A stretch of 64,000 bases of DNA, taken from Bicyclus anynana (lineage: Eukaryota > Arthropoda > Insecta > Lepidoptera > Nymphalidae). Each line of letters opens with the position of its first letter. Within the stretch, counting starts at the first letter, position 1. Below the pieces are notes generated by a model. It ran no database searches, was not told the origin of the DNA, and was given only the letters and a program-made list of their open reading frames with translations. The translations under genes were made by a program, and so were the position numbers. The stretch is from positions 7,410,112 to 7,474,111 of the forward strand of contig NC_069085.1 in NCBI RefSeq assembly GCF_947172395.1, read 5' to 3'. Below are positions 12,161-23,108 of this stretch, piece by piece.

Positions 12161-12708
12161 TTCTCAAAAGAATACAAAATTCAAGAGTGTACACATAAGA
12201 CAAAAACAAAAGTTATAGATGCCTTACAATATATCCGAAAGCAGAAGTGGAGGTGGGCCGGTCATATAGCAAGATACACAGACAAAAGATGGACTATAAA
12301 GACAACTGTATGGGAACGATCAACAGGAAAAAGGAGAAGAGGGAGACCCAAAAAAAGGATAGGTGATATAAGCAGGAAATTAATGGATAAAGAAAGCTAA
12401 AAACAGGAAGGTATGGAAGAAGCTAGAGGAGGCCCCGAGAAGGAGAAGGAGTTCCGATCAATGGTAACGAAGTCAGCAACAGCAAATAATATATTAATGT
12501 ATACCTATTTTTTTTTTTAATATTATGTTAGTATTTAAATTTAAAAATTGCATGTATTATGTTATTTTTTTTGGATTAGAATTAAACGAGATTTTGTGAA
12601 TGAATGAGGTTGAACTATACATTGGGGAAGTGATACCGTTATAAAAAAAAAGAAAATCTGAGAATCTGAGATTTAATTGATAAAAGTTTTCAGATTTTCT
12701 CATTCATT

Positions 12709-12756
12709 ACCGCAAACTTTACCTCTTTACTTATGTAAAGAGGTAAAGTTTGTGGT
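12709..12756. repeat. Compact near-perfect hairpin, 22-bp arms, 4-nt loop
   Basis: CGCAAACTTTACCTCTTTAC and its inverse GTAAAGAGGTAAAGTTTGTG flank TTAT, with one mismatch over 22 bases. Just upstream, AGAAAATCTGA and TCAGATTTTCT form another inverted pair. Confidence 0.7.
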
Positions 12757-13444
12757 ATTGTCTACCGAACCGATTTTAAAAATATACCACCACTAGTACC
12801 ACTTCTAGTGGGTAATAAAATGTTTATATTTTAATAATTGATTTTTTCATTTCATTTCATGATAAAAGGAAAACCGCTTTTTATGTTTCAGACAACCTTT
12901 CAGACTGGAACACAGTAATGCAGTAATAAGCATGTCGTAGTACTTCCCGGATGAGATCTATCACAAAGAGACTACTACTTTTCCTAAAAAAATTCAATTA
13001 CCTAAAATACGGTTAGCCTACGGTTAGTCATGGTGTCATGCAATAAGGCGTGTGACGACACGCGCCAGCGTTTGAATAAATCCGTTAAGAGTCAACGCGC
13101 ACATGCCGCGGAATCTTGTCGACCGAGACTGAGGGTGCTGTAGTGATGTTTGGTATAAAACACTCGAAATTCATTTTAGGGTATCGACTATCGATAAATT
13201 TCAAAAGCCGAGCATATTACCGAAGCCCAACCAATATTACTGAACTAGAAAAACGACTAATTATTCACAAATTACGCCGCGTGTAAAAACTTAGTTTGCC
13301 CCATTTACTACTACCACTTATAGCTTAACTATTCTAGTAGAATATGCCCATTCAAACAACAGGCAGTTATAATGAAATAAATTGGTCTAGATCTGGCATA
13401 CTAAATATATAGGACAGGTACACTCATCTGTTCTTTATTAGAGA

Positions 13445-13532
13445 CTAGCAACTCGATATAAACTTTCAACTACCCCTTACCCTACCCTACCCTACCCCTA
13501 CCCTAACGAAGTTGCGGGCGTCCGGTAGTTGT
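13445..13532 (+). repeat. Helitron-like 3' fragment with CCCTA-rich tract
   Basis: TAAACTTTCAACTACCCC, a CCCTA-rich run (13478-13504) and AACGAAGTTGCGGGCGTCCG then GTAG. The same CTTTCAACTAC plus CCCTA arrangement is at 48880-48915. Confidence 0.45.
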
Positions 13533-14240
13533 AAAATATATTCTTGGATATTTAATAAATTACAAAACATAATTATTACAAAAGCAATATTTATAAAGTT
13601 CGTTGTTGTATTTTAGAACAATAGTTATTAAATGACTTATGCAATCTAGTGATACGATAAATATCGACAAGTGACAAGCGAAGGCATCACTACAAGGAGA
13701 CACCTGCCGCCCGCACCCCCACGCTATATTTTATTCCACTTAATCGTCCTTTCCGTTATAAAGCCCGCTTTTTATCCTACACTTAAAGCAAATATTCTTG
13801 TTTCTATAAACTACAATGTGCAACCGCCCTATTAACTATAATAGACACTTTTAATTGAGAATCTATAAAAGGTTTCGCGAATCGTTGTCCATATAAGGGC
13901 TAGGCATTCATCATGGTCGCCGTGGTTCTCATCTGCCCAATTAATAAAAGTTGACTGTAAGGTATGGAGGAGACAGGGGCCGCCTGCGCCACCGTACCGG
14001 TTCTTGCAGCTGAGCTGCGGCTATTTGCAAGGTGTTTTATTTTGATTTGCAAACATATCTATCAACTATACTTACTTTTTGTATATTTAATTTAATAGAT
14101 ACCTACCTACCTACCTAGTGGGATACCTGTGTATGCACAAGCTTTACACTCGTACCTTAGGTACCTACATAACAATGTGTACCTAAGCTTAGGTTTTCAA
14201 CATAGACGTCCTAGGTACAACCTCCAGCTCAGTCTGTTCT

Positions 14241-14455
14241 GGGTGGTGGGAGGCTTCGGCCGTGGCTAGTTACCGACAAAGACGTACCGCCAAGCGATTT
14301 AAGGTTCCGGTACTATGTCGTGTAGAAACCGAAAGGGGTGTGGATTTTCATCCTCCTCCTAACAAGTTAGCCCGATCCCATCTTAGATTGCATCATCACT
14401 TACCATCAGGTGAGATTGTAGTCGAGGGCTAACTTGTATAGAACGAAAAAAATGT
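14241..14455 (+). mobile_element. tRNA-derived SINE family 1, 5'-truncated copy
   Basis: Matches the body of the full copies from GGTGGGAGGCTTCGGCCGTG through AAGACGTACCGCCAAGCG and AAACCGAAAGGGGTGTGG to GGGCTAACTTGTA. The tRNA-like head is missing. Confidence 0.75.
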
Positions 14456-14894
14456 CTCAGCCTATTTACCACGCTGACATACCTATGACGATTTTAACGC
14501 GTCATCAAACCTGTACTATTTTCGAGATAGTCTTCTTGCATATTTGACTGACTTCATCGTCATTTTACAGAAGGTGAAATGCAGCAAGATTTATTGCGGT
14601 TTTTCTTAAATATCTTGTAAGTTATTAAAAAAATGTAGGTGACTCTGGCAAAACTGGCAACCTATTTGTAGTGTAGGTACTTAAGTTTTTAAATTAAATA
14701 AATTCAACTTATTTTCATGATCACAATGAAATATTCATAATCATATTATATAATTCACAGATTTTTTAAATTTTTTTTATAGATAAATTCAATTTTGTTA
14801 AGTCCTAAATATGACTATTTATTTTATATGTAATTTATTTTAACAACCTACGTGTAAATAAATTATGACTACATTTAGTTACATATTTGAAGAC

Positions 14895-15106
14895 AAAAGT
14901 CTTCCCATAGTGCGTGTCGCCAATGATGACCTATTGTTCCGAGACGAGGTTGCTATGAGCCAATTAAGAAAGCTCAGAGTCACACAGCAGACGATGGAAC
15001 GAGTTGGGCTCGGAATATCTTTGTTCTGCATGCAGGTGGCTCAGGATTGTGGTGTTTGGAAATCTATTCAAAATTCCTGATGATGATGATGATGATGATG
15101 ATGAAA
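14895..15106 (+). repeat. Rearranged RTE-type LINE fragment ending in (GAT)n
   Basis: A frame reads LRKLRVTQQTMERVGLGIS, similar to the RTE ORF2 run before the C-terminus. It then jumps directly to the terminal CAGGTGGCTCAGGATTGTGG segment and a (GAT)8-like microsatellite at about 15078-15103, so the region between has been deleted. Confidence 0.55.
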
Positions 15107-15134
15107 TGTTTGATCATGAAATATTTGGTATATA

Positions 15135-15297
15135 TAAATGCAAAAGGTCGAATCATCACGTAATCTCGAAAACCGCTCAACGTACAAAGATGAAATTTGG
15201 CAGGGAGGTAGCCTATAGGTATCTGCTAAGAACGCATTTTGCGATAGGTGAGGATTAAGGAGATCTAAGGCCGGACGAAGTCGAGGGCGTCCGCTAG
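15135..15297 (+). mobile_element. Helitron-like 3' end
   Basis: Ends GGACGAAGTCGAGGGCGTCC GCTAG followed by T. GGACG and CGTCC can pair as a short hairpin just before CTAG, the layout of Helitron 3' ends. Upstream text (CCGCTCAACGTACAAAGATG, AAATTTGGCAGGGAGGTAGC) has no coding content. The left end is not identified. Confidence 0.5.
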
Positions 15298-16039
15298 TAT
15301 TTAGTATAACGGCGATAGCTATCTATAAAATAATCAAAACACAAAGTAAAAGCATTCGACTATATTATAAAACCATAAAAAAGTCATTTGGAAGTCAAAG
15401 CTTAAAAAATTCAAGTGTTTCAAAGTCAAAACTGAATAAAAAAAATACTATCATCTTTGGGACGGGAATCGTATAAAAAAAGTCATTCATCGATATCACG
15501 GATACGATTTTTTATTTGTACCGCAATCGAAATTGGAACAAAGGGAAAAGAGAAACAAAAAGAGAAAAGGGATGGTAAAAAGCGGCGCTGGCGCGTGCCG
15601 CCGCGACATGTGCGCGCGGCTAACGGGCCGCCACGCGCGCGCCGTTACCGACCTACCCTCTTGCCCCTCCGCGCCTCTCGCCCCTCTCGCCCCACTCGCC
15701 CCACCACCTCGCACCCTCGTGCGAGCACTGCCTTAGCCTTAAGATGCCTTATATTTGGCCTCAAGATTTTTTTTTATATAGTTACTGTTAGACAACCCCG
15801 ACTTCGACCGCGTAGAGCCATGATTTTCACGAAATATCAATTGACACTAAATTTTGATTAATTATATACCTAGGTACCTACTGGAACCCTCGTAACTTTA
15901 ATTTTAAATTTTCGAATAATTATTATCACCATTATAGAGCTTGTAAACTAAGCCTATTTGAAATAAATGAATTTTGACTTTGACTTTACTTAAATATTGG
16001 TGAAAATCAAATGAAAACTGTGCAAATATCCAACGTTTC
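15298..16039. other. Gene-free DNA with GC-rich low-complexity block 15580-15725
   Basis: A purine-rich A/G tract (15535-15575) gives way to CG-dense sequence and then CTCGCCCC repeats. Long frames on both strands arise from the composition. No domain is visible. Confidence 0.45.
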
Positions 16040-16262
16040 AGTTACGAGCATGTGTTCATGAGTTTCATGAGCATGTCTCAAACGGTGAAGAAAAAACATC
16101 GAATCCTGAATATCTGATAATTTTCTTAATTCACTACGTGTGTGAATTTTTTAATGCCAATCCACATTAGGCTAGCGTGGTGGACTATTAGCCTAACCCC
16201 TATTCAGAGAGTAGACTCGGTGCTTAACAATGAGCCGAATATTGGTTGTTGTTTAATAACGA
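16040..16262 (+). mobile_element. SINE family 2, 5'-truncated decayed copy
   Basis: CTCAAACGGTGAAG, AAAACATCG, AATCCACATTAGGCTAGCGT, GGTGGACTATTAGCCTAA and GAGCCGAATATTGGTTG match the copy at 25287-25605. Confidence 0.6.
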
Positions 16263-16394
16263 TATCTGTACATTATCGCTAACTAGCGTCTTAGATTCAG
16301 AATCACTCAGTAAGCGAGTAAGAGAGTGCTGATCAATGATCAAAGTTACCGACGTAGCTCAACGAAAAGTAGTAGTAAATAACCAGGGCAGATA

Positions 16395-16625
16395 CTTCCA
16401 TCCATTTTATAGATGGAAGAGCTCATGGACGTCCATACCAAGGTGTTGGATGGCGACCCCGTACCGGAAAACGCAGTGTTGTTCGACCACAGACGACCCA
16501 GTAATGGAATGACGACATTAAACGTATCACAGGGATGCTTATTACAGGAGCTCCCTATAATTTATATGATGAAACTCTGTAACTAAAGGTTCCTAACCTT
16601 TGTCTGCAAAAGGACTCTGTCCTCA
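16395..16625 (+). repeat. RTE-type LINE 3' fragment
   Basis: GATGGAAGAGCTCATGGACG, GGCGACCCCGTACCGGAAA, GTTGTTCGACC and GACGACATTAAACG follow the RTE C-terminal order seen in the other copies, with frame breaks. Confidence 0.5.
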
Positions 16626-17387
16626 ACCTTCACCAACAACAACACATTCTTTACCAGATATTACTAGTGATTTTATTTTAATTAATAAAAGAATTTACGT
16701 TCTATAGATTTAATTTACCTACTAACGAATATAGCGATTTAGGTACATTTATTTAATAGGTAGTTTTGTACCTGTCGTTAATTTTATTTGCTTGCGATTT
16801 AGTAATCAGTGTGGATTATTTATTCAAGTGGAAGGTGCCGAATTTAATTTTGTTTCAGAAAATACTACTGTTTATACAAGCACGTACCTACCTACGAGTA
16901 TGTGTGAAAGTGAGCGTAAGCAAAGCCGAAAAATATTTAAAAATATTATCGTCTTTCTGCGAGAAATCCATATCCTGTAAGGAGGGAAATCTAGCCCTGG
17001 AGTGGCCCATTCAATTGTGCTTATAATGATGATGATGATGAAGTGAGTGGGTCAAAAACTTTTTTCAAAAATATAGATACCTTTACCATGGCACATGGCA
17101 ACTTTTTACTCCTATCCTAATATTTTTTCAATGTGATTATTGTTTTGATATTACTTTAATGTTTTAAGAATGTAAAAAACTTAACGAGCACGAGGAATAA
17201 TGACTGACTGTAATACAGTTTAATACTAGTACAGGAGTTGTTGTAACTAGTATCTAGGCTTACACATGTCTATACCTAATGTAATCACGTTATGTAAAGT
17301 GCCTATCTTAAAATTATTGTCATTTATGTACAACCGGCGCGAAGAATTGTTATTATAATATATTAATCTGTAAGCTAAGATTTTTGT

Positions 17388-17408
17388 GTTAATAAATAAA
17401 TAAATAAA
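17388..17408 (+). repeat. (AAAT)n microsatellite
   Basis: Five AATA-type units in a row. A similar run is at 34043-34065. Confidence 0.8.
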
Positions 17409-17539
17409 CATATATACGGCTTTCTACCTAAATCGATGAAACTGTAGAGTTAATTGTATCGTGAGACTCATGACTCATGTCACAGAATATGATACTTACA
17501 GTAGAGAACTAGTAATATTTCGTTTAATTGTATTATCAG

Positions 17540-17675
17540 CCTGTTTTTGAACGGCCTACTACAGGGCCATGCTGCTAATACGGGTTGGCGGGCTTAGCGT
17601 GATAATGTTAAATTTCGAAGCAAGAGGTCTTATACCACCTACTTCTCAACTCCGGACTGAGAATTTTAATTGATA
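17540..17675 (+). repeat. Dispersed non-coding repeat, same family as 8640-8860
   Basis: GGGCCATGCTGCTAATACGG GTTGGCGGGCTTAG and CAACTCCGGACTGAGAATTT match the family. Confidence 0.4.
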
Positions 17676-18066
17676 TACAATAAAAATCGTATCGAAATTG
17701 TATATCTACGTACAATATTTTTAGGTAGTACGTACGAGTATCTAGGTGTTAAGCGGGTAGGTATATAGGTAATGTGTACCATCAACCCCCTTATTATAAT
17801 TCTGAATATGGAACGCAATCCCCCCAAACACACCCCTCTACACAAACTGAAGCACTTCCCCTGAAACCATACATTTCCCGCCGGTAACAAAACACTTCGT
17901 ATCAAAGCAGATTAGCCGCTTAATTAAATTTCCCGTGATTGCTACAAGGGGTTAATAGACTGTAAAATATCGTTAATTACGTAAACCACTACATGTCTAC
18001 ATCGATATTGTATAGTTGTAAAGCTGTTCAAGCTGAAATCTCCAGAAGGGTCACAATAGCAATTTT

Positions 18067-18382
18067 GACGGCCTCCGTGGAGCAGTGGTATGCGCGGTGG
18101 ATGTACAAGACGGAGGTTCTGGGTTTGATCCCTGGCTGGGCCGATAAAGGTTTTCCTAATGAGTGACTTGACTGGTGGGAGGCCCCAGACGTGGCTAGTT
18201 CACCACTAGTAGACCACTTTACCGGCAAAGACGTACCGCCAAGCGATTTAGCGTTCCGGTAGGATCTCATGTAGTAACCGAAAGAGGTGTGGATTTTCAT
18301 CCTCAAGTTAGCCCGCTTCCATTTTAGATTGCATCATCATCAAGTGAGAAGTAGTCAAGGACCAACTTGTGAATAATAAATA
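18067..18382 (+). mobile_element. tRNA-derived SINE family 1, near-full copy
   Basis: Head GACGGCCTCCGTGGAGCAGT with an A-box-like region and a B-box-like GGTTTGATCC, then the standard body and a tail ending in AATAATAAATAAA. The head resembles a tRNA but is the internal Pol III promoter of a SINE. Confidence 0.8.
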
Positions 18383-18651
18383 AAGAAGAAAAATAATATT
18401 TTAACAATCTATAGCAAAATTATTCTTCCCATTTTGTCTTATGATGAACTCAAACTCAAATTTCAGAGAAAAATATGCATTATAAATAGATATTATAATT
18501 TAATAAAGTGCTAATGACAAATTTAATAGTTCTTCTAAGTTCTTAACAAAGTAACATTGTATTAGGTTAAAAATGGACTTCACAGAACTACTTCCCTTTA
18601 CTCTATATAGGTTAATTAAGTAAGGTTAGATAATCTTATGAAATACTAGAA

Positions 18652-18832
18652 CACGCCCACGACTTCGTCCTTTTGAAATTCTGTTTTTTATAAATTCCGC
18701 TGGAGCTATTGACTTTTCCAACATAAAAAGTAGCTCAATAACATCCTCTATTTTCCAGTGAAAGTCCCAGTAAAATCGGTTTAGCCGTTCCAGAGAATAA
18801 CCCGCACAAAAAGACAGACCGACATAAAAAAA
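18652..18832 (-). repeat. Inverse Helitron-like fragment
   Basis: CACGACTTCGTCC at the start, then AAATTCCGCTGGAGC, AAAATCGGTTTAGCCGTTCC and ACAGACCGACAT. Same layout as 735-950. Confidence 0.4.
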
Positions 18833-19446
18833 ATGTTTGTGTTTTGATAATATACCTACAGTTATTTTAAAATCACAGACAGAAACTTGAATTTTTTATA
18901 CAAATATATCTAGTATTGATACCAAATATGAACTGATTCTACGACATAAATTGTTATACCTTTATATACAGCTCGTAGCACTTCGTTTGTAATAATCTAC
19001 TTAGCTCAAGAGTCTTAAGTTTCTTACGTAGAACAATGCTTTCAGTAGACATCACTTCTGTTATATACGTATACACCAAATAAACAATCTGTTTAAAAAT
19101 TACCGTCTTTATAATATTAAGGTTTTAGAGAGTGTTTCTAACTCTGCATCTAATTCAAACTCCGCCCAACTGTACATCACGACCAATGCGCTAGGTGGGC
19201 GGGGCGCGCCCGCTCGCCGGCAAATCTGAACATCATCACGTGCTCTGATTTTGTCTACACTCTGTAAAACTCGCGGAAAATTCAGGTTTTCCACAAACTT
19301 AATTAAATTAACTAATCGTTCCGCATTGTTGTTTTGTCTCCTGTAGATTAAGTAAATCAATTGCTAATGATTCTGAAACTACTTATGTAAAATATAAATA
19401 TTTTATAGTAATTCTTCTCTGAATCAGTGTTTTGTAGATACTTTGA

Positions 19447-19755
19447 TTTTTTTTTAATTCTTTACAAGTCAGCCTTTGACTACAATCTTACCTGATGGTA
19501 AGTGATGATGAAATCGGCCTAGCTTATTAGGAGGAGCATGAAAATTCACACCTTTTTCGGTTTCTACACGACATCGTACCGGAACGTTAAATCGCTTTGC
19601 GGTACGTCTTTGCCAGTAGGGTGGTAACTAGCCACGGCGGAAGCCACCAGCCAGACCTGGACAAATTAAGAAAACCTCAATCAGCCCAGCCGGGGATCGA
19701 ACCCAGGACCTCCGTCTTGTAAATCCACCGCGCATACCACTGCCACGGAGGTTGT
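19447..19755 (-). mobile_element. tRNA-derived SINE family 1, near-full inverse copy
   Basis: Starts with a poly-T run (the reversed tail), then ACAAGTCAGCCTTTGACTAC and the reversed body, and ends GCATACCACTGCCACGGAGG. The B box GGATCGAACCCAGG is intact in reverse. Lies upstream of the candidate sens first exon. Confidence 0.8.
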
Positions 19756-19999
19756 CAAATTATTTCTTAATTGTTAAGCCTGAATATGTAATATCAGTCT
19801 GAACATTAGAAGCAGAAAATCTGAAATGATCAGGTACGACAGTTGCAATTCCAAACGAGGTAGCATTATCGTCCAGAGTGAACCGCTTATTTGCAAACAT
19901 TAATCCCTTAAAGCCATTTTTCAGCTTCTATACGCAAAGCGAAGGCGCAACCGCTAATTATTCGGTGTTCAAGAATGTGACGCGAGCCACCTGTCATGT

Positions 20000-20360
20000 G
20001 AGTGTTTCATCAAATCATTTCTTTATAGCGCAGCCTCCGCGCGACCTGCTCTTTTTTGTTAGTTTTGAAAAAAAAACGTTACTGTGGATGAGTCGGGTAG
20101 GTCGGGGCGCGCAAGCCTTATTTCAGTCAGGTGCCAGGCGCCGAACACGAAGCATCGTGCGACGCTCCGACCCGCAGAACCTTTCGCGATACCTTTTCGT
20201 TATATTTAACAGTTCGTCAAATAATTAAAAATTGATTCAGGAAAATGTTTACAAATCTTTTTAGAACAGATTTGTAATGAAGAGATTTTAGAAAGCCCAG
20301 ATTCTGTGAATTTCAGCAGTGGTTTTGTGAAACGCCCAAGTGTTAGATTTTCGCGCCCAG
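20000..20360 (+). promoter_or_regulatory. Candidate 5' UTR exon and promoter of sens
   Basis: A GC-richer block (about 20030-20190) contains an arthropod-type initiator TCAGT at 20123-20127. It ends in a strong splice donor, CCCAG|GTAAGTCC, with the exon end at 20360. The only ATGs between about 20230 and 20360 open short frames that close quickly, so the segment reads as non-coding leader. Splicing to the acceptor at 23107 would place the sens start codon at the second base of exon 2. This is inference: neither the start site nor the splice is proven. Confidence 0.4.
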
Positions 20361-23107
20361 GTAAGTCCGCCCACAAAATATTATTCAAACTTTGTTTTAT
20401 TTTTATGTTACTAACTTTGACTACAACCATACATACTAAGGTAATCTACCTATAAAGTTTTCCGAAATATAAATAATGAAAGTTAATATTTAAATACGTA
20501 CGTAATAGGTAGTACATTATTGTCGAAGTTGGAATTATAGCAATTTGCAAGATAGTTAAAAGTAGGATGAAGGCTTCAGCTAAGGCAAAAGATACTAATT
20601 GTGACACTGAATTGCTATTTCAGTCGAGATTTGTAACCTGAATCTTTGACTTTATTTTTTATATTAATTGTAATAAAAATTTACATAAAAAAACTTCATT
20701 AAAGAAGTGCTGGCGTTAAAATTGTTATATTAACAGATTTGCTACTGTTTAACTTGCCTGGCTATATTAAATAAAATTTATTTCTTTTATTGTTTATAAA
20801 TATTCAAATTAAAAAAAAATGTTGTAATAAAATATAATTTATTTACACCATAAGAAAAACAAGGAATACAGTGAATAGATGAAAAGTATTTTAGTACTTT
20901 CATGCATTTTATCGGGATTGCATTTAGGTATTAGGGACAACTTTTATCAAAGTGCTTTTTTTAAATAAAGCTAACATTAAGAGTTTTCTTAAAAAACTAG
21001 GAGATAATAATAAGGTGTGTATACTACAGTATAGTAATTAAAAAACAGAACCCTTCTTGGCAGTCGGGTAAAATAAAAATAGGTAAAGTACCTATTAGTA
21101 TGTGAGCATATCTTTTAATTTTGAAATAATTAAGTAACGTGCCTGCTACACAAATCAAAATGCAACTTTACAACTTTAAAAGCTTAACAGGGAAACTTTT
21201 ATATTAAATTTCATTTTCAATAACCATGTTATTGTCGTTGATTTGGTATAATTATTGTTGGTATCATTAATCGACTGTTATATACACCATTATGTTAAGA
21301 GATTTCAGGCGAACCTACGGAAAAATGTACAGGAAAACATTCAATGAATTCCTAATTTTGATGGCTATTAAGATGTGAAGTTTACTTTGACAAAATACTG
21401 TCTCAAAAATTTACTGTATGTTTATTCATTAGGTACATCGTATGAACCTCAATGGTTTGACATCTAGGTTTTCTTGTCTCAAAAAGCGACGGAAAGCCAG
21501 TGTTTTCGAACATAACCGCTATTTTATTGACTGACCAAAATAAACCAAATAACATGACACTTGATTAAAATCTCTAAAAAGTATATAAGGTTAGTAAGAT
21601 TCTTGGACAGAAAATAATACTTATCTAAACAATTAATTAACCAAAACAAGACAATTTATTATTTTTAAATTATGACAGATACCCTTCACTTACACTTCAG
21701 ATCCTCTACAGTTTGAAGCTCCAGACGTACCTATTTTAAAATTAAGTCCACTATTATCCTGTGTTATGAGAGGCTTTAAATGAGGCTAGATATCACCAGT
21801 ATATAAACCTAGTGATTTAGTGTATCGATAACTCGTTCTAGAATAATAAATTCAACTGCATGTCTATTAAATTAATTAAGTAAGTACAGTCTATATAAAA
21901 TATCTAATAAGCACTTTGATTGATTTTATAATGTTAACACTTGCTCAGTTTCCCACTATCAAAGCATGCGAATGAAAGAATAAGCGACCACAATTGCTTG
22001 CCGGTAATTGCCGTTTGCGGGCTAATGAAGTCTTACTTTATTGAAATAAGAAATTGCGACACAACAACCCTCGCTTACAAGACGACCAGTGAGCCAATTA
22101 CAAGTAATAGCTTGAATCAATTGCATTCACCTGTTAGAATTACAAAGATACAGATCGCCCTGGCACATCGTGGGTAAACGTTAGAGGCAAAAATCGGGAA
22201 CTATGATATTATCTTTATGACAAACGTTTGTAACAGGTGCCCTGAGATCGTTATCACCCCTGCCCCTAATACGTTTGATTACAAAATTGAGCAATTCATT
22301 TGAAACATCGCAATCAACCTATATTTGATTTGGTCGAATTAAGTAATGAAAGGAAAGTGAACGCTTTCACGGGCGAGCTATTTGTTTATTGTGGATTCGT
22401 ATACGTTGTATGAAAACAAATGTGTTTTAGTGTAATGAAGATTGTTTTAGTCCGATATGTATATCGCGGTGAATTATTAATGCGCGTACGCAGCGGGCGA
22501 CGTCCACTTTCATTATTCTGATTCTTCATTTGCTTGATTGAGCTTTTAATACGATTCGCCGTCGACACACGTCGGATTAATCAGGGCAAGAGCTGTCAAC
22601 AAATAGTCGCTAATGGCGATGGTCACGTAACGGCTATGATGACGTTGTTTTTTTAGACTGATCGCCATATCGTAATTATTGAGACGGGAACTATAAAGGT
22701 AATACCAATTACCTATAACCACTTCAGTTTTACCTATACTCAATACATACAGTATTTTACATACAATTTGGATTATACAATTTGGATTATTTATTGATAT
22801 TATTAAACTATAGATGAAATCTCCAATTCCGTTAAATAGTATTATCCTGGCATATACCTACATACTGAAATACATAAGATAATCACAAATCAACACTGTA
22901 TCTAAGTATTTAGTTATCTTGAAACTTCTTAAATCAAACAATCTGTATTAGAATTTATCTCCGAAAGCTACAAGCTTTTAAAAAAGTAGATGACCTTCTC
23001 CTACTTTTTAGAGATGCTTAGGTAATATTGGCAAGTCTTTTTTATATACCTAAGTAAGTGTAAGTTAATATAGCGGGTTAGCGGTTGTTAAATAGATTTA
23101 TTTTCAG
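20361..23107 (+). other. Presumed 5' UTR intron of sens
   Basis: No gene. 22440-22680 is CG-richer, unique sequence (GCGTACGCAGCGGGCGACGT, GTCACGTAACGGCTATGATG) and is the best enhancer candidate close to the gene. The remainder is AT-rich. Confidence 0.4.
22761..22788 (+). repeat. 14-bp tandem duplication
   Basis: ATACAATTTGGATT twice in succession, in the presumed 5' UTR intron of sens. Confidence 0.75.
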
Positions 23108-23108
23108 G

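Larger units (their letters stand above)
12161..14240. other. Gene-free DNA
   Basis: 12230-12480 carries purine-rich decayed text that could be an old LINE reading (GGAGGTGGGCCGGTCATATA, GGAAGAAGCTAGAGGAGGCC) but no frame survives. The hairpin at 12709-12756, the CCCTA fragment at 13445 and a GCAGCTG E-box at 14006-14012 are the other marks. Confidence 0.4.

Noticed and set aside
13465..13510. CCCTA-rich tract as a telomeric repeat
   Set aside because: The insect telomere unit is TTAGG/CCTAA. The tract is irregular CCCTA and belongs to a dispersed repeat also found at 48880 and 10545. The two TTAGGG words at 45375 are also isolated.
15457..15861. 134-codon frame in the GC-rich block, with other frames on both strands
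   Set aside because: The frames come from low-complexity A/G and CTCGCCCC sequence. Three frames overlap, no domain is visible and no splice context supports them.
18067..18140. A tRNA gene
   Set aside because: A and B boxes are present, but the arms do not form a cloverleaf and the same head recurs in seven dispersed copies, so it is a SINE. The same holds for 25287, 27014, 31862 and 30405.
19878..20228. 116-codon frame upstream of sens
   Set aside because: No recognisable domain. It overlaps the candidate sens promoter and leader, and its CG-rich part explains the lack of stops. Better read as 5' UTR/promoter.
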